In this document: one piece after another, positions 47,512-57,251 of the stretch
Layout of the letters: each line of letters starts with the position of its first letter
Position numbering within the stretch: position 1 is the first letter of the stretch
Assembly: GCF_003635045.1 (NCBI RefSeq)
Contig: NZ_RBXT01000001.1
Location: forward strand, 1,612,001-1,676,000
DNA length: 64,000 bases
Reading direction: 5' to 3'
Origin: Terracoccus luteus
GTDB lineage: Bacteria > Actinomycetota > Actinomycetes > Actinomycetales > Dermatophilaceae
Position numbers and translations under genes: made by a program
The notes under the pieces: model-generated
What the model was told of the DNA's origin: nothing
What the model saw: the letters and a program-made list of their open reading frames with translations, nothing else
Databases searched by the model: none

Positions 47512-47802
47512 ATGCGCACAACGAAGCAGCCGATGGTGTACAGCGTGACCACGGCCGCCACGTCGAGTACGGCCGACCAGGACTCCCGCATGAAGCGGTA
47601 CCTCATCATGATGGGGATCCGCATCGCGTGCTTCGGCCTCGTCTTCGTCACGACCGGCTGGCTCCGCTGGGCCTGCATCGCCGGCGCCGTGCTGCTGCCG
47701 TACTTCGCGGTCATCGTCGCCAACGCCGTGCAGCCCCGTACGGTCGGCTCCCTGCAGCGGGTGACCCCGCAGGACGACACGACCCACCGCCTCGAGCGGT
47801 GA
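47512..47802 (+). CDS. DUF3099 small membrane protein
   Basis: This 96-residue protein contains the DUF3099 core: a conserved N-terminal SVTTAATSSTADQDSRMKRYLIMMGIRIACFGLVF, then two closely spaced membrane helices (IRIACFGLVFVTTGWL and ACIAGAVLLPYFAVIVANAV). The function is unknown; the family is actinobacterial. It is divergent from fabG. TAGGGT (47500-47505) lies 6 nt before the ATG. The stop codon overlaps the next gene in GTGA. Confidence 0.85.
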   Translation: MRTTKQPMVYSVTTAATSSTADQDSRMKRYLIMMGIRIACFGLVFVTTGWLRWACIAGAVLLPYFAVIVANAVQPRTVGSLQRVTPQDDTTHRLER

Positions 47803-48083
47803 ACCTCCTCACCGGAGCAGGCCTGGGCGGACTGGACCCCGCGGCGACACGTGCCGCCGGCAGCGGCGTCGACGCCGACCGGCGCGTCTGCAGCGCCAAG
47901 GGATGCCGGGCCGACGCCGAGCACGCGGTCGTCTGGCGCAACCCCAAGCTGCACGTCGAGGGTCGCCGCAAGGTGTGGCTCGCCTGCGGTGAGCACCGCG
48001 CGTCGCTGGCCGACTTCGTCAGCGCCCGTGGGTTCCTCATCGAGGTCGTGGGCGTCGACGCCCTCACCGCCGCCGACGGCTGA
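47799..48083 (+). CDS. Small Cys/His-containing protein, probable zinc binder
   Basis: This 94-residue protein contains CSAKGCRADAEHAVVWRNP, RRKVWLACGEHRASL and a conserved FVSARGFL end; the Cys-x4-Cys and Cys-x2-His pairs suggest a zinc site. Similar actinobacterial proteins are sometimes labelled acetone carboxylase, which nothing here supports. The GTG start overlaps the DUF3099 stop by 4 bp, so the two are translationally coupled. The first 30 residues are variable and Ala/Gly-rich. Confidence 0.75.
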   Translation: MNLLTGAGLGGLDPAATRAAGSGVDADRRVCSAKGCRADAEHAVVWRNPKLHVEGRRKVWLACGEHRASLADFVSARGFLIEVVGVDALTAADG

Positions 48084-48150
48084 GCCTTCGACCGCAGTCT
48101 CGGCTCCCGTGCGTCGACGGTTCGTCACCGGCACACCGACCCCTGTCACC

Positions 48151-48187
48151 CGGCATCCGGTCACGTCCGTGACGGCACCGGATGCCG
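48151..48187. terminator. Bidirectional terminator made of inverted GGATGCCG copies
   Basis: CGGCATCCGGT (48151-48161) and ACCGGATGCCG (48177-48187) are perfect 11-bp inverted arms; CACG-TC-CGTG pairs inside. It lies between the converging small Cys protein and moaA genes. Confidence 0.65.
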
Positions 48188-48193
48188 TGTCGC

Positions 48194-49231
48194 TCAGCCC
48201 CCGATGGACGACATCGGACGCTCGGGCTGGGTGAACCCCGGCTCCCCGATGCCGTGCCCGGCCCGCTTGCGCCACATCTCGCCGCGCAGCAGCCCCAGCA
48301 GCTCGTCGTCGGTCGCCCCCTCGCGCAGCGGCGTGCGAAGGTCGGTCTCGGTCTGGGAGAACAGGCAGTTGCGCACCTGCCCGTCGGCGGTCAGGCGCGT
48401 GCGGTCGCAGGCGGCGCAGAAGGGCGCCGTGACGCTGGCGATGATGCCGACGGTGGCCGGGCCGCCGTCGACGAGGAAGCGCTCGGCGGGGGCGCTGCCA
48501 CGGTCCGTGGCGGGCAGCGGGGTGAGGGTCCAGCGCTGAGAGAGCCGGTCGCGGATCTCCTCGGCCGTGACCATGTCGACGCGGTCCCAGGCGTGCTGTG
48601 CGTCGAGCGGCATCTGCTCGATGAAACGTAGCTCGTAGCCGCGCTCGAGGCACCAGGCGAGCACGTCGGCGACGGCGTCGTCGTTGACGCCGCGCATCGC
48701 GACGGCGTTGACCTTGACGGGCGTGAGGCCCGCCTCGGCGGCGGCACGCAGGCCCGCCTCGACGTCGCCGAGTCGGTCGCGACGCGTGAGGGTCGTGAAG
48801 GTGTCGGCGTCGATGGTGTCGAGGCTGACGTTGACGCGGTCGAGGCCGGCGGCGGCGAGCGCCCCGGCGACCCGCTCGAGCCCGACCCCGTTGGTCGTCA
48901 TGGCGATGCGGGGCCGCGGGCGCAGCGACGCGATGCCCTGCACGAGGTCGACGAGCGAGCGGCGCAGCAGCGGCTCTCCGCCGGTCAGGCGCACCTGGGT
49001 CACCCCGTCGCGGACGAACAGGCCGATGACGCGCAGCAGCTCCTCATCGGTGAGCATCTCCGAGCGGGGCATCCACGGCAGGCCCTCGGCCGGCATGCAG
49101 TACGTGCACCGCAGGTTGCACCGGTCGGTCACGGACACCCGGAGGTCGCGGGCACGCCGGCCGAACTGGTCGACCAGGCCGACCCGGTCGCCCTGGCGGA
49201 CCGTGATCGGCCCCACGTGCACGCTCGTCAT
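48194..49231 (-). CDS. moaA: GTP 3',8-cyclase MoaA
   Basis: This 345-residue radical-SAM enzyme performs the first step of molybdenum cofactor synthesis. The radical-SAM cluster motif CNLRCTYC (C38, C42, C45) and RLTGGEPLLR are at the N-terminal side. The second, GTP-binding cluster is formed by FCAACDRTRLTADGQVRNCLF. The protein ends in the essential Gly-Gly (SSIGG). No other moa gene is adjacent. TACAGT (49238-49243, minus strand) lies 6 nt before the ATG. Confidence 0.96.
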   Translation of the reverse strand: MTSVHVGPITVRQGDRVGLVDQFGRRARDLRVSVTDRCNLRCTYCMPAEGLPWMPRSEMLTDEELLRVIGLFVRDGVTQVRLTGGEPLLRRSLVDLVQGIASLRPRPRIAMTTNGVGLERVAGALAAAGLDRVNVSLDTIDADTFTTLTRRDRLGDVEAGLRAAAEAGLTPVKVNAVAMRGVNDDAVADVLAWCLERGYELRFIEQMPLDAQHAWDRVDMVTAEEIRDRLSQRWTLTPLPATDRGSAPAERFLVDGGPATVGIIASVTAPFCAACDRTRLTADGQVRNCLFSQTETDLRTPLREGATDDELLGLLRGEMWRKRAGHGIGEPGFTQPERPMSSIGG

Positions 49232-49237
49232 GCGCCC

Positions 49238-49257
49238 ACTGTAGGCCGGGGTACCGT
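49238..49257. promoter_or_regulatory. Divergent leaderless promoters of moaA and SURF1
   Basis: TACAGT on the minus strand (49238-49243) and TACCGT on the plus strand (49252-49257) each lie 6 nt before the start codons of moaA and the SURF1 gene. The two start codons are only 32 bp apart. Confidence 0.5.
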
Positions 49258-49263
49258 CGAGTC

Positions 49264-50166
49264 GTGCTTCGGCTCTGGCTCACCCGGCGGTGGATCGTGG
49301 CGACCCTCGTCGCGGTCACCTTCGGCGTCGCCTGCTACCACCTCGGCCTCTGGCAGTGGCACCGCCACGTCGAGCAGCAGACCAAGGTGACCGCCATCGC
49401 CACGAACTACGACAGCGCGCCTCGCCCCCTCTCGGACCTCGCGGGCCGGCTGGCTGACCTGCCCGCCGAGCGCCAGTGGACCCGGGTCACCCTCACCGGC
49501 ACCTACGCCGAGGGGTCCGACCTGCTCGTGCGCAACCGCACGCTCGACGACAACCCGGGCTTCGAGGTCGTCACCCCCTTCACGACCGACGGGCGCACCC
49601 TCCTCGTCGACCGGGGCTGGGTGCCCAGCGGTGAGGATGCCGCGGTGACCCCTGTCGCGGACCCGCCCCCCTCGGGGTCGGTCGAGGTCACCGGCTGGGT
49701 GCGCACGGCCGAGCCGAGCCTCGGCCGTGACCTGCCCGCACCGCAGCTCGCGAGCGTCAGCGTGCAGGACGCACGTCGCCTCGTGCCGGGCCTCGACACC
49801 GCCGACGTGTACGTCGTGCTCGGCTCACAGCAGCCCCCGGCCGCGGTGGGGTCGCACCCGCTGCAACTGCTGCCGCGCCCGACCGAGGACCTCGGCCCGC
49901 ACCAGGCCTACGCCTACCAGTGGTGGCTGTTCATGCCGGGCGGGCTCGTCTTCGTCGTCCTCGCCCTGCGCCGCGAGGCGGCGGCGGCCGCCGAGCCGGG
50001 CGACCCGGCATCCGGTGACGTCGGGCCGACGGATGACGGAGGCCTGGGCCCGACCGGTGACCAGACCGGTGACGGTCGCCGGACCCCTGTCGCGGCCGGC
50101 GCGACGCCGCGGACCCGGCCGGCCAAGCCGAAGAAGGTCCGCATTTGGGACGAGGAGGACGGCTGA
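49264..50166 (+). CDS. SURF1-family cytochrome oxidase biogenesis protein
   Basis: This 300-residue membrane protein has a helix near residues 9-27 (RWIVATLVAVTFGVACYHLGLWQWHRH), an external domain (VTLTGTYAEGSDLLVRNRTL, GFEVVTPFTTDGRTLLVDRGWVP) and a second helix near 222-240 (HQAYAYQWWLFMPGGLVFVVLAL). These are the marks of SURF1/Shy1, which assists heme a insertion into cytochrome c oxidase. A 60-residue disordered basic tail follows. The GTG start is fixed by TACCGT 6 nt upstream. Confidence 0.92.
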   Translation: MLRLWLTRRWIVATLVAVTFGVACYHLGLWQWHRHVEQQTKVTAIATNYDSAPRPLSDLAGRLADLPAERQWTRVTLTGTYAEGSDLLVRNRTLDDNPGFEVVTPFTTDGRTLLVDRGWVPSGEDAAVTPVADPPPSGSVEVTGWVRTAEPSLGRDLPAPQLASVSVQDARRLVPGLDTADVYVVLGSQQPPAAVGSHPLQLLPRPTEDLGPHQAYAYQWWLFMPGGLVFVVLALRREAAAAAEPGDPASGDVGPTDDGGLGPTGDQTGDGRRTPVAAGATPRTRPAKPKKVRIWDEEDG

Positions 50167-50202
50167 GACCGTCCGGTCGCCGAGCTCGCCGAACGCGCGG
50201 GC

Positions 50203-51485
50203 TCAGCCGGTCGTGTCCCGTCGGGTCTCGTCGCGGCGTCGCTCGAGATGGGCTCGTTCGGCCGCGTTCCCCGTCAGGGACAACGCCCGGTCGTACGCAC
50301 CCCGGGCGTCCTCCGGTCGACCGACCCGGCGCAGCACAGCTCGGCCCGGGTCACGTGCAGCGCATGGTAGCCGTCCAGCACGGGGTGGGCGGCGAGCAGC
50401 CGCTCCACCTCGGCCAGGCCGGCGGCGGCGCCCTCCGCCTCGGACACCGCGACCGCGCGGTTGAGCAGCACGACCGGCGAGGGGTCGAGCCGGGCGAGCG
50501 CGTCGTAGAGGGCGAGGACGGCCCGCCAGTCGGTGTCCTGCGCCCGGGCGGCCGACGTGTGCACCGCCGCCACGGCTGCCTGCAGCTGGTAACGGCCGGG
50601 TCGCGGCCCGCCGGCGGCCACCACGCGGACCCGCTCGTCCACCAGGGCGTGGCCCTCGGCTAGCAGGGTGCGGTCCCAGCGGCTGCGGTCCTGCTCACCG
50701 AGGGTGACGAGCTGCCCGGTCGCGCTCGTGCGGGCCGGGCGGCGCGCCTGGGTGAGCAGCATGAGGCCGAGCAGGCCGGCGACCTCGCCGTCGTCGGGCA
50801 GCAGCTCGCGCAGCAGCCGGCCCAGCCGCACCGCCTCGTCGGCGAGGTCCGGCCGGTCGAGGGCTGCGCCCTGCCCCGCCAGGTAGCCCTCGTTGAAGAC
50901 GAGGTAGACGACGGCGAGCACCGCGGCGAGTCGGTCGTCCACGTCGGTGTCCGTGGGCACGCGGAAGGGGATGTGCGCCGCCCGGATCTTGGCCTTGGCC
51001 CGGGTGATGCGCCGGGCCGTCGTCGTCTCGGGGACGAGGAACGCGCGCGCGATCTCGGCGACCGTGAGCCCGCCGAGCAGGCGCAGGGTCAGGGCCACGC
51101 GCGCCTCCGGCGACAGCGCCGGGTGGCAGCAGGTGAAGACGAGCCGCAGGCGGTCGTCGGCCACGGGGCCCGTCGGGGCGTGGGGGGTCTCGTCGCGCAG
51201 CATGTGGGCCGCCTCGTGCTTCGCCTCTCGCCGCGACTCGCGTCGCAGCCGGTCGACGGCCTTGCGGGTGGCGGTCGTCATGAGCCACCCACCCGGGTTG
51301 GCCGGGACGCCCTCGCGGGGCCAGCGCTCGGCCGCGACGGCGAAGGCCTCTGCGGCCGAGTCCTCGGCGACGTCGAGGTCACCGGTGCGGCGGGCCAGCG
51401 AGGCGACGACCCGGGCCCACTCGTCGTGGTGGGCGCGGGTCAGGGCGCCGAGGGCGCCGGGGTCGTCGTCGGCCAGGGCGATCAG
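50203..51485 (-). pseudogene. ECF-type sigma factor (SigI/J-like, DUF6596), frameshifted near its end
   Basis: The reading frame shows region 2 (RRTGDLDVAEDSAAEAFAVA, GGWLMTTATRKAVDRLRRE), region 4 (LRLLGGLTVAEIARAFLVPETTTARRITRAK) and the SnoaL-free DUF6596/TPR-like C-domain. After LHVTRAEL the frame turns to nonsense and stops at 50274. A shift of one frame restores a normal family ending, LLRRVGRPEDARGAYDRAL to RRDTTG, stopping at 50203-50205. The break lies within 50331-50340. No ATG or GTG start fits; a CTG at 51483-51485 overlaps the YCII stop codon. The shift could be a mutation or an assembly error; only the last 41 residues are affected. Confidence 0.8.
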
Positions 51486-51877
51486 CTCCCCAGCAGGGCG
51501 GCGACCGACTCGGCGCTGCGGAACGGGCGCACCTCGACGGGCCCGCGGCAGGCCTTCGACCCGTCGGCGGCGAGCTCGAGGGCGACGTCGAGGTCGGGGG
51601 CCTCGACGACCCAGAACCCACCGAGGTGCTCCTTGGTCTCGAGGTAGGGCCCGTCGGTCAGGGCCGGCCGCTCGCCCCTGCCGTCGACGGTCGTCGCGGT
51701 CGACGGGGGTTCGAGGCCGTCGGCCATGACGAGGTACCCGTCGCGCTCGAGTCGCGCGGTGAAGACGCCGGTGTCGGCCAGCGACTCGCTCATGGCGTCC
51801 TGGGACGGGTACGGGCCGAGGTCGCCGGCGTCGGCCGGGGTGAAGACGGACAGCAGGTAGCGAGGCACCGTGGTCAC
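51482..51877 (-). CDS. YCII-family protein (second of two)
   Basis: This 131-residue protein has the YCII/DGPF fold: RYLLSVFTPADAGDLGPY, DGPYLETKEHLGGFWVVEAPDLDVALELA and GPVEVRPF. It belongs to the type found next to ECF sigma factors, where it is thought to be a ligand-sensing or regulatory partner. The GTG at 51875-51877 overlaps the stop of the preceding YCII gene in GTGA; its own stop overlaps the sigma gene. The three genes thus form one tightly coupled operon. Confidence 0.87.
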   Translation of the reverse strand: MTTVPRYLLSVFTPADAGDLGPYPSQDAMSESLADTGVFTARLERDGYLVMADGLEPPSTATTVDGRGERPALTDGPYLETKEHLGGFWVVEAPDLDVALELAADGSKACRGPVEVRPFRSAESVAALLGS

Positions 51878-52281
51878 TCCCCCGCGCCGCGGCCGTGACC
51901 GGACACGCCGGGCACGCCGGGCACGCTGGACATGCCCCTGCCCTCGAAGCGGTGCACCTCCTGGGGCCAGTCGAGCACCGCCGCCAGCCGGCCCGCCCAG
52001 TGGCGGGCGGTCTCGTCGTCGTCGACCTCGATGGCGCAGAAGCCGCCGAGGTGCTCCTTCGTCTCGACGTAGGGCCCGTCGGTGAAGAGCGGCTCACCGT
52101 CGCGCAGGGTCACGCTGCACAGCGCCGTCGTGGCGTCCAGGCCGCCGTGGGTGAACAGCAGCACGCCTGCCTGCTGCATCTCGGCGACGACGGCGCGGCT
52201 GGCCGCGCCCTTGTCGACGAGCTGGTCGTCGGTCTGGGCCGGGACCCACTCGTCGTTGAAGCTGATGAGGTACTGGGGCAT
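51874..52281 (-). CDS. YCII-family protein (first of two)
   Basis: This 135-residue YCII protein (MPQYLISFNDEWVPAQTDDQL, TDGPYVETKEHLGGFCAIEVDDDE, WPQEVHRFEGRGM) is a paralogue of the next gene. A GAGGAG Shine-Dalgarno 6 nt upstream supports the ATG at 52279-52281. Tandem YCII genes in front of a DUF6596-type sigma gene are a known arrangement; the signal they sense is not known. A Gly/Val/Pro tail ends the protein. Confidence 0.87.
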   Translation of the reverse strand: MPQYLISFNDEWVPAQTDDQLVDKGAASRAVVAEMQQAGVLLFTHGGLDATTALCSVTLRDGEPLFTDGPYVETKEHLGGFCAIEVDDDETARHWAGRLAAVLDWPQEVHRFEGRGMSSVPGVPGVSGHGRGAGE

Positions 52282-52404
52282 CGTGACTCCTCGCGGCCGG
52301 CATCCGGTCGCCGTCGGGATGGGCGTCGGCGGTCGGGTCGACCGCCGCTCACCCACTCCACGAACGGCCCGGCACGGATACGACACCACGCCGACCGTGA
52401 CTTG

Positions 52405-54360
52405 TCACGGCCTCCCGGCCGGGGCCACGTCGAGCCCGAGGTCGTCGTCGGCGGCGGCGTCGCCGTCGAGGTCGGGCGCGCCCGACGCGGATGCCGCCGA
52501 CCCGTCGGGCCGCGTGTCGAACTGCGTCGCGTGCAGCAGGGCGTAGAGGCCCCCACGGCGCAGGAGGTCGGCGTGGCGGCCGGTCTCGATCACCCGACCG
52601 TGCTCGAGCACGACGATGAGGTCGGCCTGGCGGATGGTCGAGAGCCGGTGCGCGATGACGATCGACGTGCGCCCGTGCAGGGCGGCGTCGAGCGCACGCT
52701 GCACCGCGCTCTCGCTCTCGGAGTCGAGGTGCGCGGTCGCCTCGTCGAGCACGACGACGTCGGGCGCCTTGAGCAGGATGCGCGCGATGGCGAGGCGCTG
52801 CTTCTCGCCGCCGCTGAGGCGGTGGCCCCGGTCGCCGACGACGGTGTCGAGGCCCTCGGGCAGCTCGTCGACGAGGCCCCGGATCTGCGCGGCGTCGAGG
52901 GCCGCCTCGATGTCGGCCTCGGTGGCGTCGGGGCGCGCGTAGAGCAGGTTGGCCCGGATCGTGTCGTGGAAGAGGTGGGCCTCCTGGGTCACGACCCCGA
53001 CCCGCTCGCGCAGCGAGGCGCTGAGGACGTCGCGCAGGTCGAGACCGCCCACCCGCACCGATCCCGCCGTCGGGTCGTAGAGGCGGGCCACGAGCGAGGT
53101 GAGGGTCGTCTTGCCGGCACCCGAGGGACCCACGAGGGCGACGAGCTGGCCGGGCTCGGCCCGCAGAGTCACGTCGTGCAGCACGGGCCCGCCGCTGCGG
53201 CGGTCACCGGTGGCGGTGGCCTCGAGCGAGGCCAGCGACACCTCGTCGGCCGACGGGTAGTGGAAGTCGACGTGGTCGAGCTCGACCGCCAGCGGCCCCT
53301 TGGGCAGCGGGCGGGCGTCGGGGCGGTCGGCGACGAGGGGCTCGAGGTCGAGCACCTCGAAGACGCGCTGGAACGACACGAGCGCGGTCATGACGTCGAC
53401 GCGCACGTTCGACAGCGCCATGAGGGGCGCGTAGAGCCGACCCAGCAGGGCCGCCAGCGCGAGCAGCGTGCCGACGGTGAGGGTGCCGGTCACGGCCATC
53501 GCGCCGCCGAAGCCGTAGACCATCGCCGTCGCGAGGGCGGCGACGAGGGTCAGGGCGGCCATGAAGATCGAGCGGTTGACCGAGATGAGCACACCGACGT
53601 CGCGCACGCGCGCTGCGCGCTCGTTGTACTCGGCCTCCTCGCGCTCGGGCACGCCGAAGAGCTTGACGAGCAGGGCGCCGGCGACGTTGAACCGCTCGGT
53701 CATGCGGGTGCCCATGTCGGCGTTGAGCTTCATCTGCTGGCTGGCCAGCCCGGCGAGGCGACGACCCATGAGCCGCGCCGGCACGAGGAAGAGCGGGACG
53801 AGCAGCAGCGAGCCCAGGGTCAGCTGCCACGACAGCGCGAGCATGGCGGCGACGAGCAGCGTGACCGAGACGATGTTGCTGACGACGTTCGACAGCACCG
53901 AGGTGAAGGCCTGCTGCGCGCCGATGACGTCGTTGTTGAGGCGCGACACGAGCGAGCCGGTCTGCGCCCGGGTGAAGAACGCGACGGGCTGGCGCAGCAC
54001 GTGCGCGAAGACCTGGTTGCGCAGGTCGCTGATGAGGCCCTCGCCGATCTTCGAGGAGTACCACCGCGACACGATCGTCAGCACGGTGTCGACGACCGCG
54101 ATGAGCGCGACGACGAGGGCCAGCTCGACGACGACGCCGGTGTCGCGCGGGATGACGCCTCGGTCGACGATCTCCTTGAGCAGCAGGGGCACCGCCACCA
54201 CGAGGGCGGAGTCGACGACGGTCACGGTGAGGAAGGCGATGATCGCGGTGCGGTAGGGCCCGGCGTACGACAGCACCCGTCGCCACAGCCCGGGCGTCAG
54301 CCTCTCGGCCGTCACACCGGCGTCACGTGACATCGACCGCATCGCGGCCCACGGCTGCAT
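52405..54360 (-). CDS. ABC exporter, fused permease and ATPase
   Basis: This 651-residue half-transporter has six membrane helices (about residues 30-320, opening LSYAGPYRTAIIAFLTVTVVDSALVVAVPLL) and an ATPase domain with Walker A GPSGAGKTT, signature LSGGEKQRLAIARI, Walker B VVVLDEATAHLD and H-loop IAHRLSTI. It is an ABCB/MsbA-type exporter, probably a homodimer, since no partner half-transporter is adjacent. The C-terminus is Asp/Ala-rich. The ATG at 54358-54360 was chosen from nearby alternatives. The substrate is unknown. Confidence 0.9.
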   Translation of the reverse strand: MQPWAAMRSMSRDAGVTAERLTPGLWRRVLSYAGPYRTAIIAFLTVTVVDSALVVAVPLLLKEIVDRGVIPRDTGVVVELALVVALIAVVDTVLTIVSRWYSSKIGEGLISDLRNQVFAHVLRQPVAFFTRAQTGSLVSRLNNDVIGAQQAFTSVLSNVVSNIVSVTLLVAAMLALSWQLTLGSLLLVPLFLVPARLMGRRLAGLASQQMKLNADMGTRMTERFNVAGALLVKLFGVPEREEAEYNERAARVRDVGVLISVNRSIFMAALTLVAALATAMVYGFGGAMAVTGTLTVGTLLALAALLGRLYAPLMALSNVRVDVMTALVSFQRVFEVLDLEPLVADRPDARPLPKGPLAVELDHVDFHYPSADEVSLASLEATATGDRRSGGPVLHDVTLRAEPGQLVALVGPSGAGKTTLTSLVARLYDPTAGSVRVGGLDLRDVLSASLRERVGVVTQEAHLFHDTIRANLLYARPDATEADIEAALDAAQIRGLVDELPEGLDTVVGDRGHRLSGGEKQRLAIARILLKAPDVVVLDEATAHLDSESESAVQRALDAALHGRTSIVIAHRLSTIRQADLIVVLEHGRVIETGRHADLLRRGGLYALLHATQFDTRPDGSAASASGAPDLDGDAAADDDLGLDVAPAGRP

Positions 54361-54429
54361 CCCCACGGGGTCCCCTCTCGTCCTGCTCCATCGAACCCCA
54401 CGGCACCGACGGTGATTCCCGCACGGCGA

Positions 54430-54448
54430 CCCCGGGACGACCCCGGGG
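54430..54448 (-). terminator. Possible terminator after enoyl-CoA hydratase gene
   Basis: CCCCGGG and CCCGGGG pair around a 5-nt loop, about 35 bp beyond the stop codon in the direction of transcription. Confidence 0.4.
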
Positions 54449-54482
54449 CTGCGCCCGGGCGCCGGATGCCGGTGGGCGGCGG

Positions 54483-55256
54483 TCAGCCGAGCCCGTCGAC
54501 GAGGGCGGTGAGCAGGGGCCCCTGCGCCCGGCGCTCGCGGGCGAGCTGGGCCTCGCGGGAGGGGTCGTCGACGGCCGCCCGCAGCAGCGGCTTGAGGGCG
54601 CGGACCGCCTCGTCGGGCGCGGAGAGGATGCCGCCGACGAGCGAGTACGTCGCCGCGTCGAGGTCGGCCGCGGGCACGATCGAGTTGACGAGGCCCATGG
54701 CGTGGGCCTCGGGGGCGCTGACCGGACGGCCCGTGGCACACATCTCCAGCGCCCGGGCGTAGCCCACGAGGTGCACGAGCGGGCCGGTGCCACCGAGGTC
54801 GGGCACGAGGCCGAGACCGGTCTCACGCATCGCGAACCAGGCGTCGAGGGCGGCGACGCGCAGGTCGGCCGCGAGGGCGAGCTGGAAGCCGGCGCCGATG
54901 GCGTGCCCGTGCACCTGGGCCACGACGACCGCCGGGCACTGCGCCCAGGCGGTGAAGCCCTCCTGGTAGGTGGCGATGGCCGCGTCGACGGCATCCTCAC
55001 CCCGGGCCACGAGGCCCTTCATGCTCTCCTCGCCGGCGACCCCCTCGGCGCTGAACATGGCCGTGTCGATGCCGGCCGAGAACGACGCACCGGCGCCCTT
55101 GAGCACGACGACCCGGATGTCGTCACCCAGCGAGCGCGCCTCGTCGGCGAGCGCCGCCCACAGGGAGGGAGTCTGGGCGTTGCGCCGCTCGGGCTGGTCG
55201 AGGGTCAGGGTGCGGACGGGGCCGTCGGTCTCGACCAGCAGGTGCGGGTGGCTCAT
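54483..55256 (-). CDS. Enoyl-CoA hydratase/isomerase family protein
   Basis: This 257-residue crotonase-fold protein has the oxyanion-hole segments KGAGASFSAGIDTAMF and VHGHAIGAGFQLALAADLRVA. At the usual catalytic Glu positions it has ETGLGLVPDLGG; E in MRETGLG could serve, but the second Glu of a classical hydratase is replaced by Asp. The reaction may therefore be hydration, isomerisation or something else of the superfamily. TAGCCT (55263-55268, minus strand) lies 6 nt before the ATG and contains the stop codon of the zinc-ribbon gene. Confidence 0.85.
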   Translation of the reverse strand: MSHPHLLVETDGPVRTLTLDQPERRNAQTPSLWAALADEARSLGDDIRVVVLKGAGASFSAGIDTAMFSAEGVAGEESMKGLVARGEDAVDAAIATYQEGFTAWAQCPAVVVAQVHGHAIGAGFQLALAADLRVAALDAWFAMRETGLGLVPDLGGTGPLVHLVGYARALEMCATGRPVSAPEAHAMGLVNSIVPAADLDAATYSLVGGILSAPDEAVRALKPLLRAAVDDPSREAQLARERRAQGPLLTALVDGLG

Positions 55257-55265
55257 GCAGGCAGG

Positions 55266-55466
55266 CTACCCACGGCCCCCGGAGGCACCCGCCGCCGACG
55301 CCCCGACCGCGCGCAGCACGCCCCAGCCCGCGACGGAGGCCGGCACCGCGGTCTCGACCCGGAACACCCGGCAGCACCCGAGGCACGACCACAGCGAGGT
55401 GGGGTCGGGGAACGGGTTCACGTCGTCGCCCGAGCAGTAGGGGCAACGCAGCTGGTGGCGGGGCAT
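55266..55466 (-). CDS. Small zinc-ribbon protein
   Basis: This 66-residue protein has a two-knuckle zinc ribbon, CPYCSGDDVNPFPDPTSLWSCLGCCRVF, then a short variable tail rich in Ala and Gly. The ribbon resembles those of small actinobacterial proteins of unknown function. Its stop codon lies 9 bp before the enoyl-CoA hydratase start. Upstream (55500-55520) is one of the most A+T-rich stretches of the window, with CATAAT on the minus strand as a possible -10. Confidence 0.7.
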   Translation of the reverse strand: MPRHQLRCPYCSGDDVNPFPDPTSLWSCLGCCRVFRVETAVPASVAGWGVLRAVGASAAGASGGRG

Positions 55467-55555
55467 GCGCCGAGTGTGGCGACGGCCCACGTGACCCGTC
55501 AATAACCATCCATTATGCGAGCGAGAACGTGAGGTTATCCTCGCAGAGGTGCGGA

Positions 55556-57154
<1,599 letters not shown>

Positions 57155-57251
57155 GGCTGTTCCTCTCTGGTGCCGCACTACGTCAGCGGCCGGATTGACC
57201 CCTCCATTCTGCCAGCGTGCGACCCGTGCTTACGACCACGTTCAGCCACAC

